Shown here: positions 1-11,518 of the stretch, piece after piece
How the letters are laid out: each line of letters starts with the position of its first letter
Position numbering within the stretch: the stretch's first letter is position 1
Assembly: GCA_030533445.1 (NCBI GenBank)
Contig: CM060076.1
Location: 11,214,001 to 11,278,000, forward strand
Source: Cyprinodon diabolis
Lineage: Eukaryota; Chordata; Actinopteri; Cyprinodontiformes; Cyprinodontidae
Length of the DNA stretch: 64,000 bases
Reading direction: 5' to 3'
Notes under the pieces: model-generated
The model's database searches: none
What the model saw: only the letters and a program-made list of their open reading frames with translations
What the model was told of the DNA's origin: nothing
Program-made: the position numbers and the translations under genes

Positions 1-1810
1 CACAGTTAGTCAAATTGACCGGTGGCATTTTTCCCAATGGGATGCAAGAGTAGTGATGTGGTCATCGACTGAAATGGTTCTAGTTTGCCATATAAACCCA
101 TTGTGGATATGTAGACCTTAAAAGAGGCATTTTTTAAAGGCTGTTGTATATGCTATTACTATTTAGTCTAAATTGTGATCAAAAATAAATCTTTAAAATA
201 TATAAGTCTATTTTATTACACAGGTTTGAAGGCTGAAATTATATTTACAAATATATTTACAGTAATTGATTGATCCCACCGCACATTTCCTGCACAGCAC
301 CATTTCACATTTATGACAAACATTATTCGAGCGGTTTTTCATAACAATATTTATGTTTTAGGTTTTTATTTTATTAAATAAACAATGTTAGAATAAAGAA
401 ATGTAGAGACAGAAAAAGCCAGTTGAAAAAGCAAACATGACAAACATAAGATTAATATAAATAAAGTTCTTTTACATCAAAAATATCTAACCATCAAAAT
501 GACTGCCTTGGGAGTTATAGTGTTAAATGGCCTGCACTATATATATAGCATTTTTTAAAGTCAGGACTTGACCCAAGTTCTTTACTTTACATTTAGTCAC
601 TTCTCCCATTCACAGACACACACACACACATCCTGGAGCCCAGGTAGTTTTTCCATTATCTTCATTTTACCGAAGGCCTGCTTACCTCCAGCCAGTCACA
701 GGTAGAGATAGGAAAATATGAAGCAAGTTCTTCATTTCCAATAAGAATGTTGGTGTGTATGGTTTTTTCATGCCTTTGAAATCTTTCATAAAGCTTTCTG
801 CATTTTATGTTGAATATTTAAATTCTATTGAATTTAAGGCACTAGTTGATCTTTTCTCTACTCCATAGGAGAACTGCAGTCACAGCAGGCTAAATATGGC
901 CTTTTTTGATATTCTGTACATCAGCCAATCCCAAAAATGTTATCCCGTCCATTGTGGGAGGTAGGATAGGTTAGATACCTTGGGAATTCTCTGCGCACTG
1001 AATATGCTGGCAGTTAATTTGCCAACTCTGTGAAAGACTTCTCTCTGTGTGTTGCGTTAAACGCACAACATTCAGTTGATCTGAATCAGCCATCCTGCAC
1101 TGTGGCTACGCTGTAATCCATGAGGATCACGGCATGATCCGTCTCTGAGCCACTATGCCTGTATTTTTAATGGTCAGCATGTCAATTTTGTCCCCCCCCG
1201 TCCTGGGCCTAGGACAATTGCAGTGTGTCCCCGCCCCCCATTGGCGGGCGTGCTGTTGGATGACAAACACCAACAGTACCCAGCATTCTCTAATGAATGG
1301 GCAGCACAATTTTATTTTTGTTTTCACACAACTTTGCATACACACTTAGCTGATACTGCTTCAATTTATCTTTCACCATCAATTCAAATAAAACCACAGT
1401 AACATATATAATCATTAGCCTTGAGAACTAAAGTCTACCAAACTGCACCACATTAAAAGCACTGTAAGAAAGTTACTGCAGCTATATGCCTTAGAAAAAA
1501 AGAGATATCTTTAGATAACAACAGACAAAATATCTGTTGTTATCAATGAATTGGGTCCATAAAATATTACTGCTGAGTGAGATCAGTAGGACTCAATTTG
1601 TAACAAATGCACTACATTATTTTATGCACAAGTGACATTAATTTTGCATGACACTGAAATCACTGAAGTATTGGATTAGGTGGGTATCTGAAACAAAGCA
1701 AAAACCTGATAGGAACATATTATTACTGCATATGGTCTGATTACAATCAGAGCTGAATATTAACATTTTAATATGCTGCAATCCAAAGAACCCAAGCAAA
1801 GAGTCCTTAC
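1..1810 (-). other. lama2 intron (partial), after the second-L4 exon
   Basis: AT-rich intron running off the window. The only recognisable content is a minus-strand SINE tail at about 525-620. A C-rich patch near 1190-1250 has no assignable function. Confidence 0.7.
525..620 (-). repeat. SINE 3' fragment (family B)
   Basis: Reverse complement matches the tail of the SINE at 49.25 kb: gtgaatggg..., a region like 'agtgtaaagcgcc', ...'gctatata'...'ggccat'. Diverged and truncated. Confidence 0.55.
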
Positions 1811-1987
1811 CATAGAGCCTATAAACTGCTCTGGCAATCTCCAGTAGTATGGCTCAGACAAAGTCCCTGCAACCAATTCTGCATGAACAAGGATCTCAGG
1901 GTGCTGGAAGCTAACTCCTGTCCTCTTCTCCACAGTATTGGATTTATCCACCAGGGGGAGCACAGTCTGCTCTGGCCTCAGTGTCAA
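1811..1987 (-). CDS. lama2: lama2 exon: second L4 domain, N-terminal part
   Basis: 177 bp, phase 0 to 0, 59 codons: LTLRPEQTVLPLVDKSN, GVSFQHPEILVHAEL, SEPYYWRLPEQFIGSM. The (F/Y)YW.LPEQF motif starts laminin IV-A, and PEQT(V/I)LPLVD/FQHPEI decides alpha-2 over alpha-1. Acceptor tgtgctacag, donor ATG|gtaagg. This is the most downstream exon in the window; the next exon would be below position 1. Confidence 0.95.
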
Positions 1988-2528
1988 CTGTAGCACAAGA
2001 AAATAAAACAGTATTGTCATGAATAGTTATGTATTTAAAGTTTTATATTACAGCTGTGAAATTTATATATTTTTCCATTTGTAAAAGAACACAGGATGTA
2101 TTGAGTCACACATAATTTAAAATCATGTAAAATAAATAACTGTCCTAAAAAAAGCAAGAACACACACAAAACAGTTCTGAGTGAAATATTCATTTGCTTC
2201 ATTTTTCTTCATTTAAACTGAAAAGAAATGTTCCTGAAAAGGGCTAAGCTTCTACAACCATTGAACAGGAAGGATGACTAATTTGAATCACTACAAAAAG
2301 TCTCAACTGAGCTCCTAACGGTTTTAAAAATATAAAAAAGGTAATGAGTTGAGAACTGAGAGCCATGGTGCTGTAATCCTTTTCCCTTCAAAAATGTCTT
2401 TTTAAAACTAATTTCTGAAAACTGAACACCATGTTGTATGTCATACTCCTCTTTCTCAATGTTTACAGCTCATTTCATGTCAAAATACTTTCAAAATTAG
2501 TTCCATTACTAGAAAAAAAATAACACAA

Positions 2529-2745
2529 GTGGCGGCAAAGTGGTTAGAGGATATAGCTTGGAATCCTGAGGTTCACAGTTTGAGCCCCAATCCCACAGAC
2601 TGCCATTCTGGGTCCCTGAGCAAGACCCTTAACCCCAAACTGCTCCCAAGATGCCCCATGATTGCAGCCCACTGCTCCCAAAGGGGTGGGTTAAATGCAG
2701 AGGCAAATTTCTCCCAAATGAGATCAATAAAGTTAAATTATTTTT
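2529..2745 (+). repeat. tRNA-headed SINE, family A
   Basis: Starts gtggcggcaaagtggttaga, has a box-B-like gtttgagcccc and the internal text gggttaaatgcagag, and ends ataaagtt plus an A/T tail. A second copy with the same order of blocks lies at 54.2 kb, so it is a dispersed short element and not a gene. Confidence 0.65.
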
Positions 2746-3137
2746 ATCATAAAAAAAAATAAAGACCATCAATGCCACTTTACATAAAAATGAACTTGGC
2801 AGCTCCCAAAAGGAGGAAACATTTAAAGAGCTGTTTAAATTATGTATAACAGGTGTATTTATTACTGAGATATATATATATATTTTTTTTAAGAACTAAA
2901 TGGTAAAAAGCCATGATTATGCTTCCAGAGAAGGTAATTTTCTGAAATAGTAGGTGTTTGTTGGAGGGAATAACAAGCACCCATTAAAACACTCTACTTT
3001 GATAAAAAAGACAGACTGAAAGAAACATCACTTACTGAGAAAGAACAACATACTTTTTAAAGTTTCTCTGACAATAGACTTTGACCTCCAGAAATAGTTA
3101 AAGCAAGGCAGAAACATCTAATTTCTTTGTGGGTATA

Positions 3138-4749
3138 CAGGTGCTGGTCATAAAATTAGAATATCATGAAAAAGTAGATTGATTTCAGTAATTCCATTTA
3201 AAAAGTGAAACTTGTATATTATATTCATACATTACATACAAACTCATATATTTCAGATGTTTATTTTGTTTAATTTTGATGATTACAAATGACAACAAAT
3301 GAAAATCTCAAATTCATCATATCAGAAAATTAGAATATTACTGAAGACCAATAAAAACAAAGGATTTATAGAAATGTTGGCCAACTGAAAAGTATGAACA
3401 TGAAAAGTATGAGCATGTACAGCACTCAGTATTTAGTTGGGCCTCCTTTGGCCTGTATTACTGCAGCAATGCGGCGTGGCATGGAGTCGATCAGTCTGTG
3501 GCACTGCTCAGGTGTTATGATAGCCCAGGTTGCTCTAATAGTGGCTTTTAGCTCTTCTGAATTGTTGGATCTGGTGTATTGCATCTTCTTCTTCACAATA
3601 CCCCATAGATTTTCTATGGGGTTAAGGTCAGGAGAGTTTGCTGGCCAATTAAGAACAGGGATACCATGGTCCTTCAACCAGGTACTGGTAGCTTTGGCAC
3701 TGTGTGCAGGTGCCAAGTCCTGTTGGAAAATGAAATCTGCATCTCCAAAAAGTTGGTCAGCTGCAGGAAGCATGAAGTGCTCTAAAACTTCCTGGTATGT
3801 GGCTGCATTGACCCTGGACCTCAGAAAACACAATGGACCAACACCAGCAGATGACATGGCACCCCAAACCATCACTGACTGTGGAAACTTTACACTGGAC
3901 TTCAAGCAACGTGGATGAAGTGCCTCTCTTCTTTTCCTCCTGACTCTGGGACCTTGATTTCCAAAGGAAATGCAAAATTTACTTTCATCAGAGAACATGA
4001 CTTTGGACCACTCACCAGCAGTCCAGTCCTGTTTCTCTTTAGCCCAGGCAAGACGCTTCTGACGCTGTCTGTGGTTCAAGAGTGGCTTGACACAAGGAAT
4101 GCGACAGCAGAAACCCATGTCTTTCATACGTCTGTGTGTGGTGGTTCTTGAAGCACTCACTCCAGCTGCAGTCCACTCTTTGTGAATCTCCCCCACATTT
4201 TTGAATGGGTTTTGTTTCACAATCCTCTCCAGGGTGCGGTTATCTCTCTTGCTTGTACACTTTTTTCGACCACATCTTTTCCTTCCCTTCGCCTCTCTAT
4301 TAATGTGCTTGGACACTGAGCTCTGTGAACAGCCAGCCTCTTTAGCGATGACCTTTTGTGTCTTGCCCTCCTTGTGCAAGGTGTCGATGGTCGTCTTTTG
4401 GACAACTGTCAAGTCAGCAGTCTTCCCCATGATTGTGTAGCCTATAGAACTAGACTGAAAGACCATTTAAAGGCTTTTGCAGGTGGTTTGAGTTAATTAG
4501 CTGATTAGAGTGTGGCACCAGGGGCCATCAATTTTGAACCTTTTCACAATATTCTAATTTTCTGATATGATGAATTTGAGATTTTCATTTGTTGTCATTT
4601 GTAATCATCAAAATTAAACAAAATAAACATCTGAAATATATGAGTTTGTATGTAATGTATGAATATAATATACAAGTTTCACTTTTTAAATGGAATTACT
4701 GAAATCAATCTACTTTTTCATGATATTCTAATTTTATGACCAGCACCTG
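3138..4749 (-). mobile_element. complete Tc1/mariner transposon with 202-bp inverted repeats
   Basis: Begins CAGGTGCTGGTCATAAAATT and ends with its reverse complement, flanked on both sides by TA (3136-3137 and 4750-4751), the usual Tc1 target duplication. The terminal inverted repeats span about 3138-3339 and 4548-4749 and look identical by eye. A single transposase gene lies between them on the minus strand. Inserted in a lama2 intron in the same orientation as lama2. The long, apparently undiverged TIRs suggest a recent insertion. Confidence 0.93.
3426..4430 (-). CDS. Tc1 transposase (DD34E), apparently intact
   Basis: 335 residues from MGKTADLT. An upstream in-frame Met at 4466 would add 12 residues, but MGK is the usual Tc1 start. 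The N-terminal half is a paired-like HTH (KVIAKEAGCSQSSVSKHI) with a basic linker GRKRCGRKK. The catalytic part shows WSKVMFSDESKF (first Asp), FQQDLAPAHS (second Asp) and [12 protein letters not shown] (Glu), with 34 residues between the second Asp and Glu. It ends MPRRIAAVIQAKGGPTKY, the family's normal C-terminus. No stop or frameshift is seen. It would cut and paste the element at TA sites. Whether it is active is not known. Confidence 0.92.
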   Translation of the reverse strand: MGKTADLTVVQKTTIDTLHKEGKTQKVIAKEAGCSQSSVSKHINREAKGRKRCGRKKCTSKRDNRTLERIVKQNPFKNVGEIHKEWTAAGVSASRTTTHRRMKDMGFCCRIPCVKPLLNHRQRQKRLAWAKEKQDWTAGEWSKVMFSDESKFCISFGNQGPRVRRKRREALHPRCLKSSVKFPQSVMVWGAMSSAGVGPLCFLRSRVNAATYQEVLEHFMLPAADQLFGDADFIFQQDLAPAHSAKATSTWLKDHGIPVLNWPANSPDLNPIENLWGIVKKKMQYTRSNNSEELKATIRATWAIITPEQCHRLIDSMPRRIAAVIQAKGGPTKY

Positions 4750-7273
4750 TAAGTGAAATGTACAGCGTCTGCTTCCTTTCTTGTTGTTTGATATACAGGC
4801 ATCATTTCAGTTATTTTCACAGAGGAGAAGAGATAAAAGAAAAACCTTTTCTTTTGAATTTCATATGTTGTAGTTCAATATTGCTTGAATATAATCAGAG
4901 CTTGATATTGGCTGTGGGTTGTGGTTGAGTGGACGAAAATAGACCCATCTTACCAAGCCTCTGATACCATCTCTCTGCTCGTGTAACCGTATGATTAAGA
5001 TAAGAAAAAACAGAAATAAGAAAAAAACAAAAACAAAACCTGCTTAAAGCAGAACAAACAAAGTAAACATCAGGACATGCAGTGTCTTGTAAAACTATGA
5101 AAATTGAACTTTATTTATCTTACACTGTATGTTGCAGGCCAAAAGTATAATGTATCTAATGTGTGATTGTATTGGATAGCCCGACACAAGATAACAGCTA
5201 ATTGGTAGATATAAAATTCTGTTATGCTTCTGAAAATGTACATAAATTAACTAAATACAGACAACAGATCACTCTTCAAATCGGTCTGGGGTTTCATTGT
5301 TGCATTTAAAAGGGAAATGTATTAAAATTACTCCCCACTACTGTATTATGTATAAAACAAGGACCCCAAAGATGCAATGATATTTTCTTTCATTCCAGGC
5401 ACATATTATCCATAACATTTTCACATTTTGATTAAAACATTGACATCTTTATAAGTTCCGAGTACAACAATCCTGCAGCAGATTATTCTCTCTTACCAGT
5501 TGACAGTTACAGAATGTAGAATCATTGCTTTATACAGGTTAAAGCTGCTTTTGTCGAATATATATTTTTTAATGGAGATCATCTTTTTTTAACTCTACTA
5601 CTATAAATAAATAGACTGATAAGCTTTTTTTTATTTTCCTGTTTGAATGTGCTATTGCTTTATGTTATATGTGAAAAACTTTAGAGGATCTTTCAATTGA
5701 ATCTCAGAGACAGGTCTTCCATTTTATTGGGGTTAAATGAGGTGGCTTAAAAAAAACACTGAGACCATCTAGTACAGTATGTGTTGGCGGCATATTTGCT
5801 GCCTTTGCTGATGTGATATTGACATTTTTTGGTTGGCGAGCCAGAGACAAATCAGAAGGAGTGTTTGTCCGGGAACCCCTGACAACAATATGCCATCTGT
5901 AGAGCTGATTGATCGCTGGTTCCAATTATTAGGCTTTTTTTTGTCTACTGTATCTGTTTTATTCCTGTCATCCTAAAGAAAAAAAACAGACTGTTTTCCA
6001 TTTCAGTGTTGAGGAGTTTGACGTTGCTGTCCCACATTGCACAGAGGAAGAAAGACCGTCCACAGCTTATAGTTTGAGCGCCTGCAGTAAGACAAGGCTG
6101 TGGATGACCCACTGAAGAATGACCCCTGTAAAGCCCCTGTCAAACCTTATCGATATAGACAGACTATGCCTGACATCCCAGAATCTCCTAAAACGTTGGC
6201 ATACACTGAACTTTGTGTGCATTTTTTCTTTATTTTATTTATTTATATCCAACGACAGCTTAACCTTTTTATGCCCGGTCTGCATAAAAAAATGTCTTTG
6301 ATCGCGGTATTAACCTGGCTGCTGTTTACCGCCTGCCCAAAAAAAAAGAAGAAAAAGACAGAAAGAAGGTTTGCAGTCGCAGCAGATTCAGTATCATGTC
6401 TACTAGGAAGATGGTTGGTCGTAGTCGTGGGCGTGAACGCAAGGAGGATCCTTCACACCTTCTCACTAAGCCCATTATGGGGATGCAGTCTGGAGGAGAA
6501 CTGATGATTTCCTCCTGTGAACCTCCTTTTATACCATAACGCTGCCAATACGGCAGAGAAAATCTCTCTTTCCAATAAACTTCCCATTTTTTATGTATTT
6601 TTCTGTCAGTTTTCTCTGCCTGAATCCTGCTCTTGTCAACTTTAAATGAACGCTTGTTGATAAAATGAAGCTTCCCTTTTCTAAAACATTCAGCACAAAA
6701 ACTGCAACTTATTACTAAAGAGAAAGAATTCTGTGATACGTTTTGTGCTTTAAAAATATACCTTTCTGCATCAAATGTGCATTTATTGTACTGTTACTAT
6801 GTCAAATGCACTCTTTCAAATATTTAAGGTAACATGTAATTTTCATTCTGTGTCACTCAAGATTATACAACAGCAAAAATGTAACTTCCTATCAAAAGAA
6901 ACAACTTCAGATATTGTTGAGTTTGCAAAATTGAAGGTTTCATTAATGTACATTGGTATAGCAATTTATGTAAAAAAAAAAATTAACATAGGCAGTATAG
7001 ATTCCTTTAGAAATTTACGTACCCCTATGTAAAAAAAAATAATTTCCATATGCTGCCAAAGATCCAGTGAAACAAATAAAAATCATAAATTTTTACCTAA
7101 CTGATTATGGCACCTTACTGTGCTAGGTGGTGTACTAATAACAAACCTTTCTTACAACTATAAACATGCATCATCAGAATCTTAAAAAGAAAAAATTCTA
7201 ATAAAAATGTCAAAGAGTTGCTTAGCTTTGCTCATATTAATCAAAACTTACAAGTTAAACATTTAATACTCAC

Positions 7274-7417
7274 CAACATCCTTATGAGTCCTCGTGCCTC
7301 CGTGCATGAGCGTGTTAGTCCATAACAGTAGCACTTGCTGCAGCCAAGAGGATTTTTTTCAGATAGTCCAAATGTATCTGACTTACATTGATCACAATTG
7401 TGTCCTTCCACATTTTC
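7274..7417 (-). CDS. lama2: lama2 exon: LE repeat leading to second L4 domain
   Basis: 144 bp, phase 0 to 0, 48 codons: ENVEGHNCDQCKSDTFG, LSEKNPLGCSKCYCYG, CTEARGLIRML. The KNPLGCS.CYC(F/Y)G...CSEA.GLIR block is a strong laminin alpha-2 signature at the border with L4. Acceptor ctatctttag, donor TTG|gtgagt. Confidence 0.96.
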
Positions 7418-8800
7418 CTAAAGATAGACAAAGAAATAGATAGATTTCATTTGTTATTTTTTAAATAATTTTGAGGTTCTTCTCTCCCATATCCTTATTA
7501 AAGCATAGTTTTATTACATTTAAACTTTTATCTAGTGAAAAGTAAAAATTAGATGTTAAAAAGTGCATTTACAAAATCTTATTTTACGCTCTTGAAATCC
7601 AGAATTCTACATTAAAGATAGTTTATATGGTAGACAGAAAGACCATCATTTGAAACTTTTTCAGCATCATCTCAAGACATCCACCAGGAAGTAAAAGCTA
7701 TGGGACACTTGAACTACGGGACACTTCCTGTCCCCAGGGATACTGAAAAACATGAGTCAGTGTTTTAATTGTCCATCACAAAGCTCTGATCTAGGTGTCA
7801 CAGGAAATTTGCAGGCTGATCCAAGAAGGGTTTGGGCAAAAATCCCAGCAAACTTTCAAGAAAACCTTAGTATTTTAAATTCTGAACCAGACTTTTCAAC
7901 TGCCTTACAGTTGAAAAGTAGTTTGGACAAACTAAGAAATTCAGAAAAAATAACCGTTTTCATTTTTTAAAAGATTCATACACACCTGAACAAAAACTGT
8001 ACTCCTGGCTAGCCTAAAAAAGCAATGAACAAGTCTTTTTATACAGTGTAAATTATTTTTTCCCCAATAAAATTGTGGCATTTTAGAGGTTTCTCAAAAT
8101 AAAAAAGAGCAGATGTATTAATATAAAAACAGTTTCAAAAAGGAGTAGAAATGATAAAATTCAATTGCGCTTAATTTATGATGAATTTTTAACAACCAAC
8201 ATTAAAAAAAAACAAATTGACGGAGAGACAAGTGACAGATGAGTGACAAGCAGTCAGACTCATGTCTTTTATGAAAGACGATAACACAAACTACCTGATA
8301 TCTCATTAAATTTTATCAATCAGTTGTCATTAATACAGAGAAGAGGAACCTGTGGTGTATGAGATTGTCATCTGTCTGAGAAAATCTCTCTATAACCTGA
8401 ACATGCCTTGAATTAATGAGAAATAGAAGCCTGTCACAGAAAGTGATGATTCATTAATGACTCTGGATCTTATCTGTCTATGTAGTTTGTGAATATATGC
8501 TTCACGTCTATTGAAAGGTTTTGAGGCAAGAAAGAGCAACATCAATGAAAAAGAAAAAAAACTTTTGTTTTTAGTTTTTCTCATTTGAACCATACCTGTA
8601 TTATCAGGGACATGTTATTTTTACAAAAATGATAAATCGATCACATAAAACCTCACAAACTTCACCTTTTGAACAGTGCCAAATAATTTGTCTTTGCTTC
8701 AAAAAGGATAAACTCAAACAACAGAAGAATCAGAATGATTACAAATGGATAAAAAACAAGAAATGACCCACACAAACAAAGATGAACCATGTAGTTTTAC
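7418..8800 (-). other. lama2 intron, no recognised elements
   Basis: AT-rich; no repeat family or coding signature recognised apart from short homopolymer runs. Confidence 0.6.
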
Positions 8801-8905
8801 CTTGCAGCTACATTTCCCTGTTCGGTCAGCACAGGCACATACTCCTTTCTCCCGGTCGCAAGTCTCGCAGTCCGAACCTGCAACACTGCACTCACACGGG
8901 ATACA
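8801..8905 (-). CDS. lama2: lama2 exon: LE repeat
   Basis: 105 bp, phase 0 to 0, 35 codons: CIPCECSVAGSDCETCD, REKGVCACADRTGKCSCK. The ..C.C.D(Q/R)TG.C.CK pattern is the repeat just before the LE that leads to the second L4. Acceptor cattttacag, donor AAG|gtaaaa. Confidence 0.95.
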
Positions 8906-9679
8906 CTGTAAAATGTGAATACAAACAATGCAAGGTTAAAAGAACATTTGCTCAGCAGTGATTTTTACTATAGGCCGGCATTAAGGTTTTAATTAATTAA
9001 ACATCATCTAAGCAGATGAGTTATCTTTAAGCTTTAGTGGAGGATGTTCTTTTTCCGGGTGGATCATCTAAATCGAAAAAACTGTCAATCATTCTGATGA
9101 TACGTTTACGTAAGGCCGTCCAACATTCTCGTCCCCGTTTTCACTTACTGGTGGTGTGCCTGACGTACTGGAAAAATTGCAAATCTTTTTTTGTAAAGTA
9201 AGCTTGTATGAGCAATGCAAACAACTTTTCAAAAAGAACGAGCACAAGGAGTAATGGGATCGTGCATTCTCTCTTGCACGCATTTAATAGGCAGTCCCTC
9301 CCAGGAACGGGTACAGCGTTGTGCATGTGCATTTTTTTTTTTTTCAAAAGTGTAGAGGGTATGTCTTTTAAAAAAAATCACAATCCTTCACTATACCTTA
9401 ATTTTTTTTTTATTCATTTATTTGTAAAAATGAAAAAAAGTTTACTAGTAAGTAACTCCTCCACATTCAATTTATTTTTTTGTCATATAGACTTTTGTAA
9501 AATTCATACTGATATTCTACAAAAGTTATGTTGCCAAAAATTCGTAGTCAAACTACCCAAGCGACTAAGGATTAAACCTCATAGTTTGTGGTTTACCAAC
9601 ATAGAAAAAAAAAAGACAGAAACATGTAGTTGACACAGAGGCTGTACTGCATAAAACATCTTTAATTTTGACCTTTTAC
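8906..9679 (-). other. lama2 intron, no recognised elements
   Basis: Short AT-rich intron with poly-T/A runs around 9330-9420. A less AT-rich patch at about 9100-9320 could be repeat-derived, but I cannot assign it. Confidence 0.55.
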
Positions 9680-9811
9680 CTGAGGGAAGTCTCTGTACCC
9701 GATTTGACATTCATCACATTTCTCTCCTCTGAAGGAAACGCGACATTTGCAGCAGCCTGTGTTCACGTTGCACTGCTGGGTCTCTGAGCCGATCCCATTG
9801 CAGCCACACTC
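9680..9811 (-). CDS. lama2: lama2 exon: LE repeat with extra cysteine
   Basis: 132 bp, phase 0 to 0, 44 codons: ECGCNGIGSETQQC, NVNTGCCKCRVSFRG, EKCDECQIGYRDFPQ. The Cys4-x-Cys5 position reads TGCCKC instead of TGxCxC, adding one unpaired cysteine. Acceptor tgggaaaaag has a weak pyrimidine tract, but phase and homology support it. Donor CAG|gtaaaa. Confidence 0.93.
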
Positions 9812-11381
9812 CTTTTTCCCACAAACACAAACATGAGTGAAAGTTACCTTTTTTTTTTCATAAACATTATAAAAATTCTACAGCAGTGAAATATAGTTTA
9901 AGTTTCTTTTAAGCATTGTATGGTTTTGGATTTTTTTTTTCCCATTCTTTAATAATAGGTCTTGGCATGAGTAAATTAGGTATTTATAAAGTAAAAAAAA
10001 AAATTCTATCTAGCAAAATACAATCTCATTTATTGCATAAAAAAGAGATTTTTAAACTTATTAACCGTAAACCTTAAAGCCATGTATCTTCCTTTAATGC
10101 TTATACTGAGTTGTAGAAATAGAAAAGTCAGGACTCAAGCTTTAAAAGGCATATTTCTGATTGGAATGTTTTTAATAATTTATTAATAAAATGCGGTGGG
10201 TCCTTATAAATCCTGTATAAAACCCTAAAACCCTCTTTTGCCAGAACTACTGTACAGGTTTATTATCAAACCTACTTTAAGAAAAAAATTACTATTTTAA
10301 TTTTATTTATTTTTTTATTTAACCTTGGAAGTCCCATTGAGATTCAGAATCTCTTTTTCAAGAGAGACCTGACCAAGGTAGCAGCCAAACCACAGGAAGT
10401 TCATACATATTTACAACATATTACATTTTTCATAATAAAAAAAAAAAAAATAGAAAAAAAAAAAATAAAACAATAAAATCAGAGCAGTATGTTAAAAAAC
10501 ATTGAGCATCTCAAGAAAAACAAGCACATATCTCCATCACTAAATTCTTCATGGTTGCTTTAAATTCATTAATGGACACGAGAGTTTCTAATTTGAGCTC
10601 TTTCTGGAGGTTATTCCATCCCAAAGGTGCAGAGTAGGAGAATGCCGTTTTTCCCAACTCAGTTGAAACTCGGGGTACATTAAAAAGTAACCACTGAGAG
10701 GAGCGCAACTGATAAATACCAGAACTCACAGAGAGGAGGTTACAGAGGTACAGTGGGAGTTTACCAAGTATTGCTTTATAGATAAAGATATACCAGTGCT
10801 GTTTTCTACAAATTGTTAGTGATGTCCAACCAACTAGATCATAAACAATGCAGTGATGAGTAAGGGACTTAGAATTTGTAATGAATCGTAATGATGCATG
10901 GTACACTGAGTCACTATGACAAGATGGAAGATGCAGCATGCATGTACAATATATCTCCATAATCAATCACAGAAAAAAAGTAGCTTCTACAAGTTTCTTC
11001 TTAGCACTGAAGGTAAAACAAGATTTGTTTCTGAAGTATAAACCAAGCTTTACTTTACGCTTATTCACTAATGTATTGATATGTACTTTAAAAGAAAGCT
11101 TATCATCTATCCATATTCCCAAGTACTTGTATGAAGACACTCTCTCTAATGCATAATAAAAGCTGTATCACAAAAATGTAAAGCCCCTATAGAATGCAGG
11201 TTTGTTTTGATCACTGCCTTGCACACTGTAAACATTATTTTGAAGAGCTTCATGAGGTACTCCCCTTAAAATGTAAATACAGTACATTTGAACCAAATCT
11301 TATTTATGTACTAGCTTACATTGTCTTCCTCATAAAGGGGTTTAGCCCTAACTTACTATTTTGATTAATAAACTGTCTCAC
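9812..11381 (-). other. lama2 intron containing a LINE 3' fragment
   Basis: Dominated by the LINE remnant described separately (about 10290-11270). The rest is AT-rich with homopolymers. Confidence 0.7.
10290..11270 (-). mobile_element. 5'-truncated LINE remnant (L2/Rex/CR1-type reverse transcriptase C-terminus)
   Basis: Reading the minus strand, the fragment shows the RT thumb motif VSSYKYLGIWIDDKLSF followed by a frameshift near 10965. It continues with the C-terminal text KAILGKLPLYL, LRSSQWLLFNVPR and FSYSAPLGWNNLQ, typical of CR1/L2/Rex-like elements. It ends in a 3'UTR with TCTCAATGGGACTTCCAAGG and a TAAATAAA tail. It is truncated at its 5' end and frameshifted, so inactive. Confidence 0.8.
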
Positions 11382-11518
11382 CTTACATCCAGTTGTGATA
11401 TCATGGCCCCAGTGGTTAGGTGCACAGCGGTCACACCTCTCACCAATTGTGTTGGGAGGGCAGATGCACTGTCCAGTATTCGCATCACAGTTGTTTCCCA
11501 CATGACTGCACTGGCAGG
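11382..11518 (-). CDS. lama2: lama2 exon: LE repeat (CPPNTIGE)
   Basis: 137 bp, phase 1 to 0: (P)CQCSHVGNNCDANTGQC, ICPPNTIGERCDRC, APNHWGHDITTGCK. Highly conserved LE repeat of alpha-1/alpha-2. Acceptor gctatctcacag, donor AAG|gtgaga. Confidence 0.96.

Larger units (their letters stand above)
1988..7273 (-). other. lama2 intron with SINE and Tc1 element
   Basis: 5.3 kb intron. It holds SINE family A (about 2529-2745) and a complete Tc1 element (3138-4749). From 4750 to 7273 I see only AT-rich unique-looking sequence with homopolymer runs; the open frames at 6.1-6.5 kb have no coding signature. Confidence 0.7.

Noticed and set aside
3394..3918. Plus-strand ORF of 174 residues
   Set aside because: Lies antisense to the Tc1 transposase and mirrors its codon structure; no independent signature.
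5940..6540. Possible gene with a 134-residue ORF
   Set aside because: Lys-run and low-complexity text, no motif, no conserved splice frame; treated as intron.
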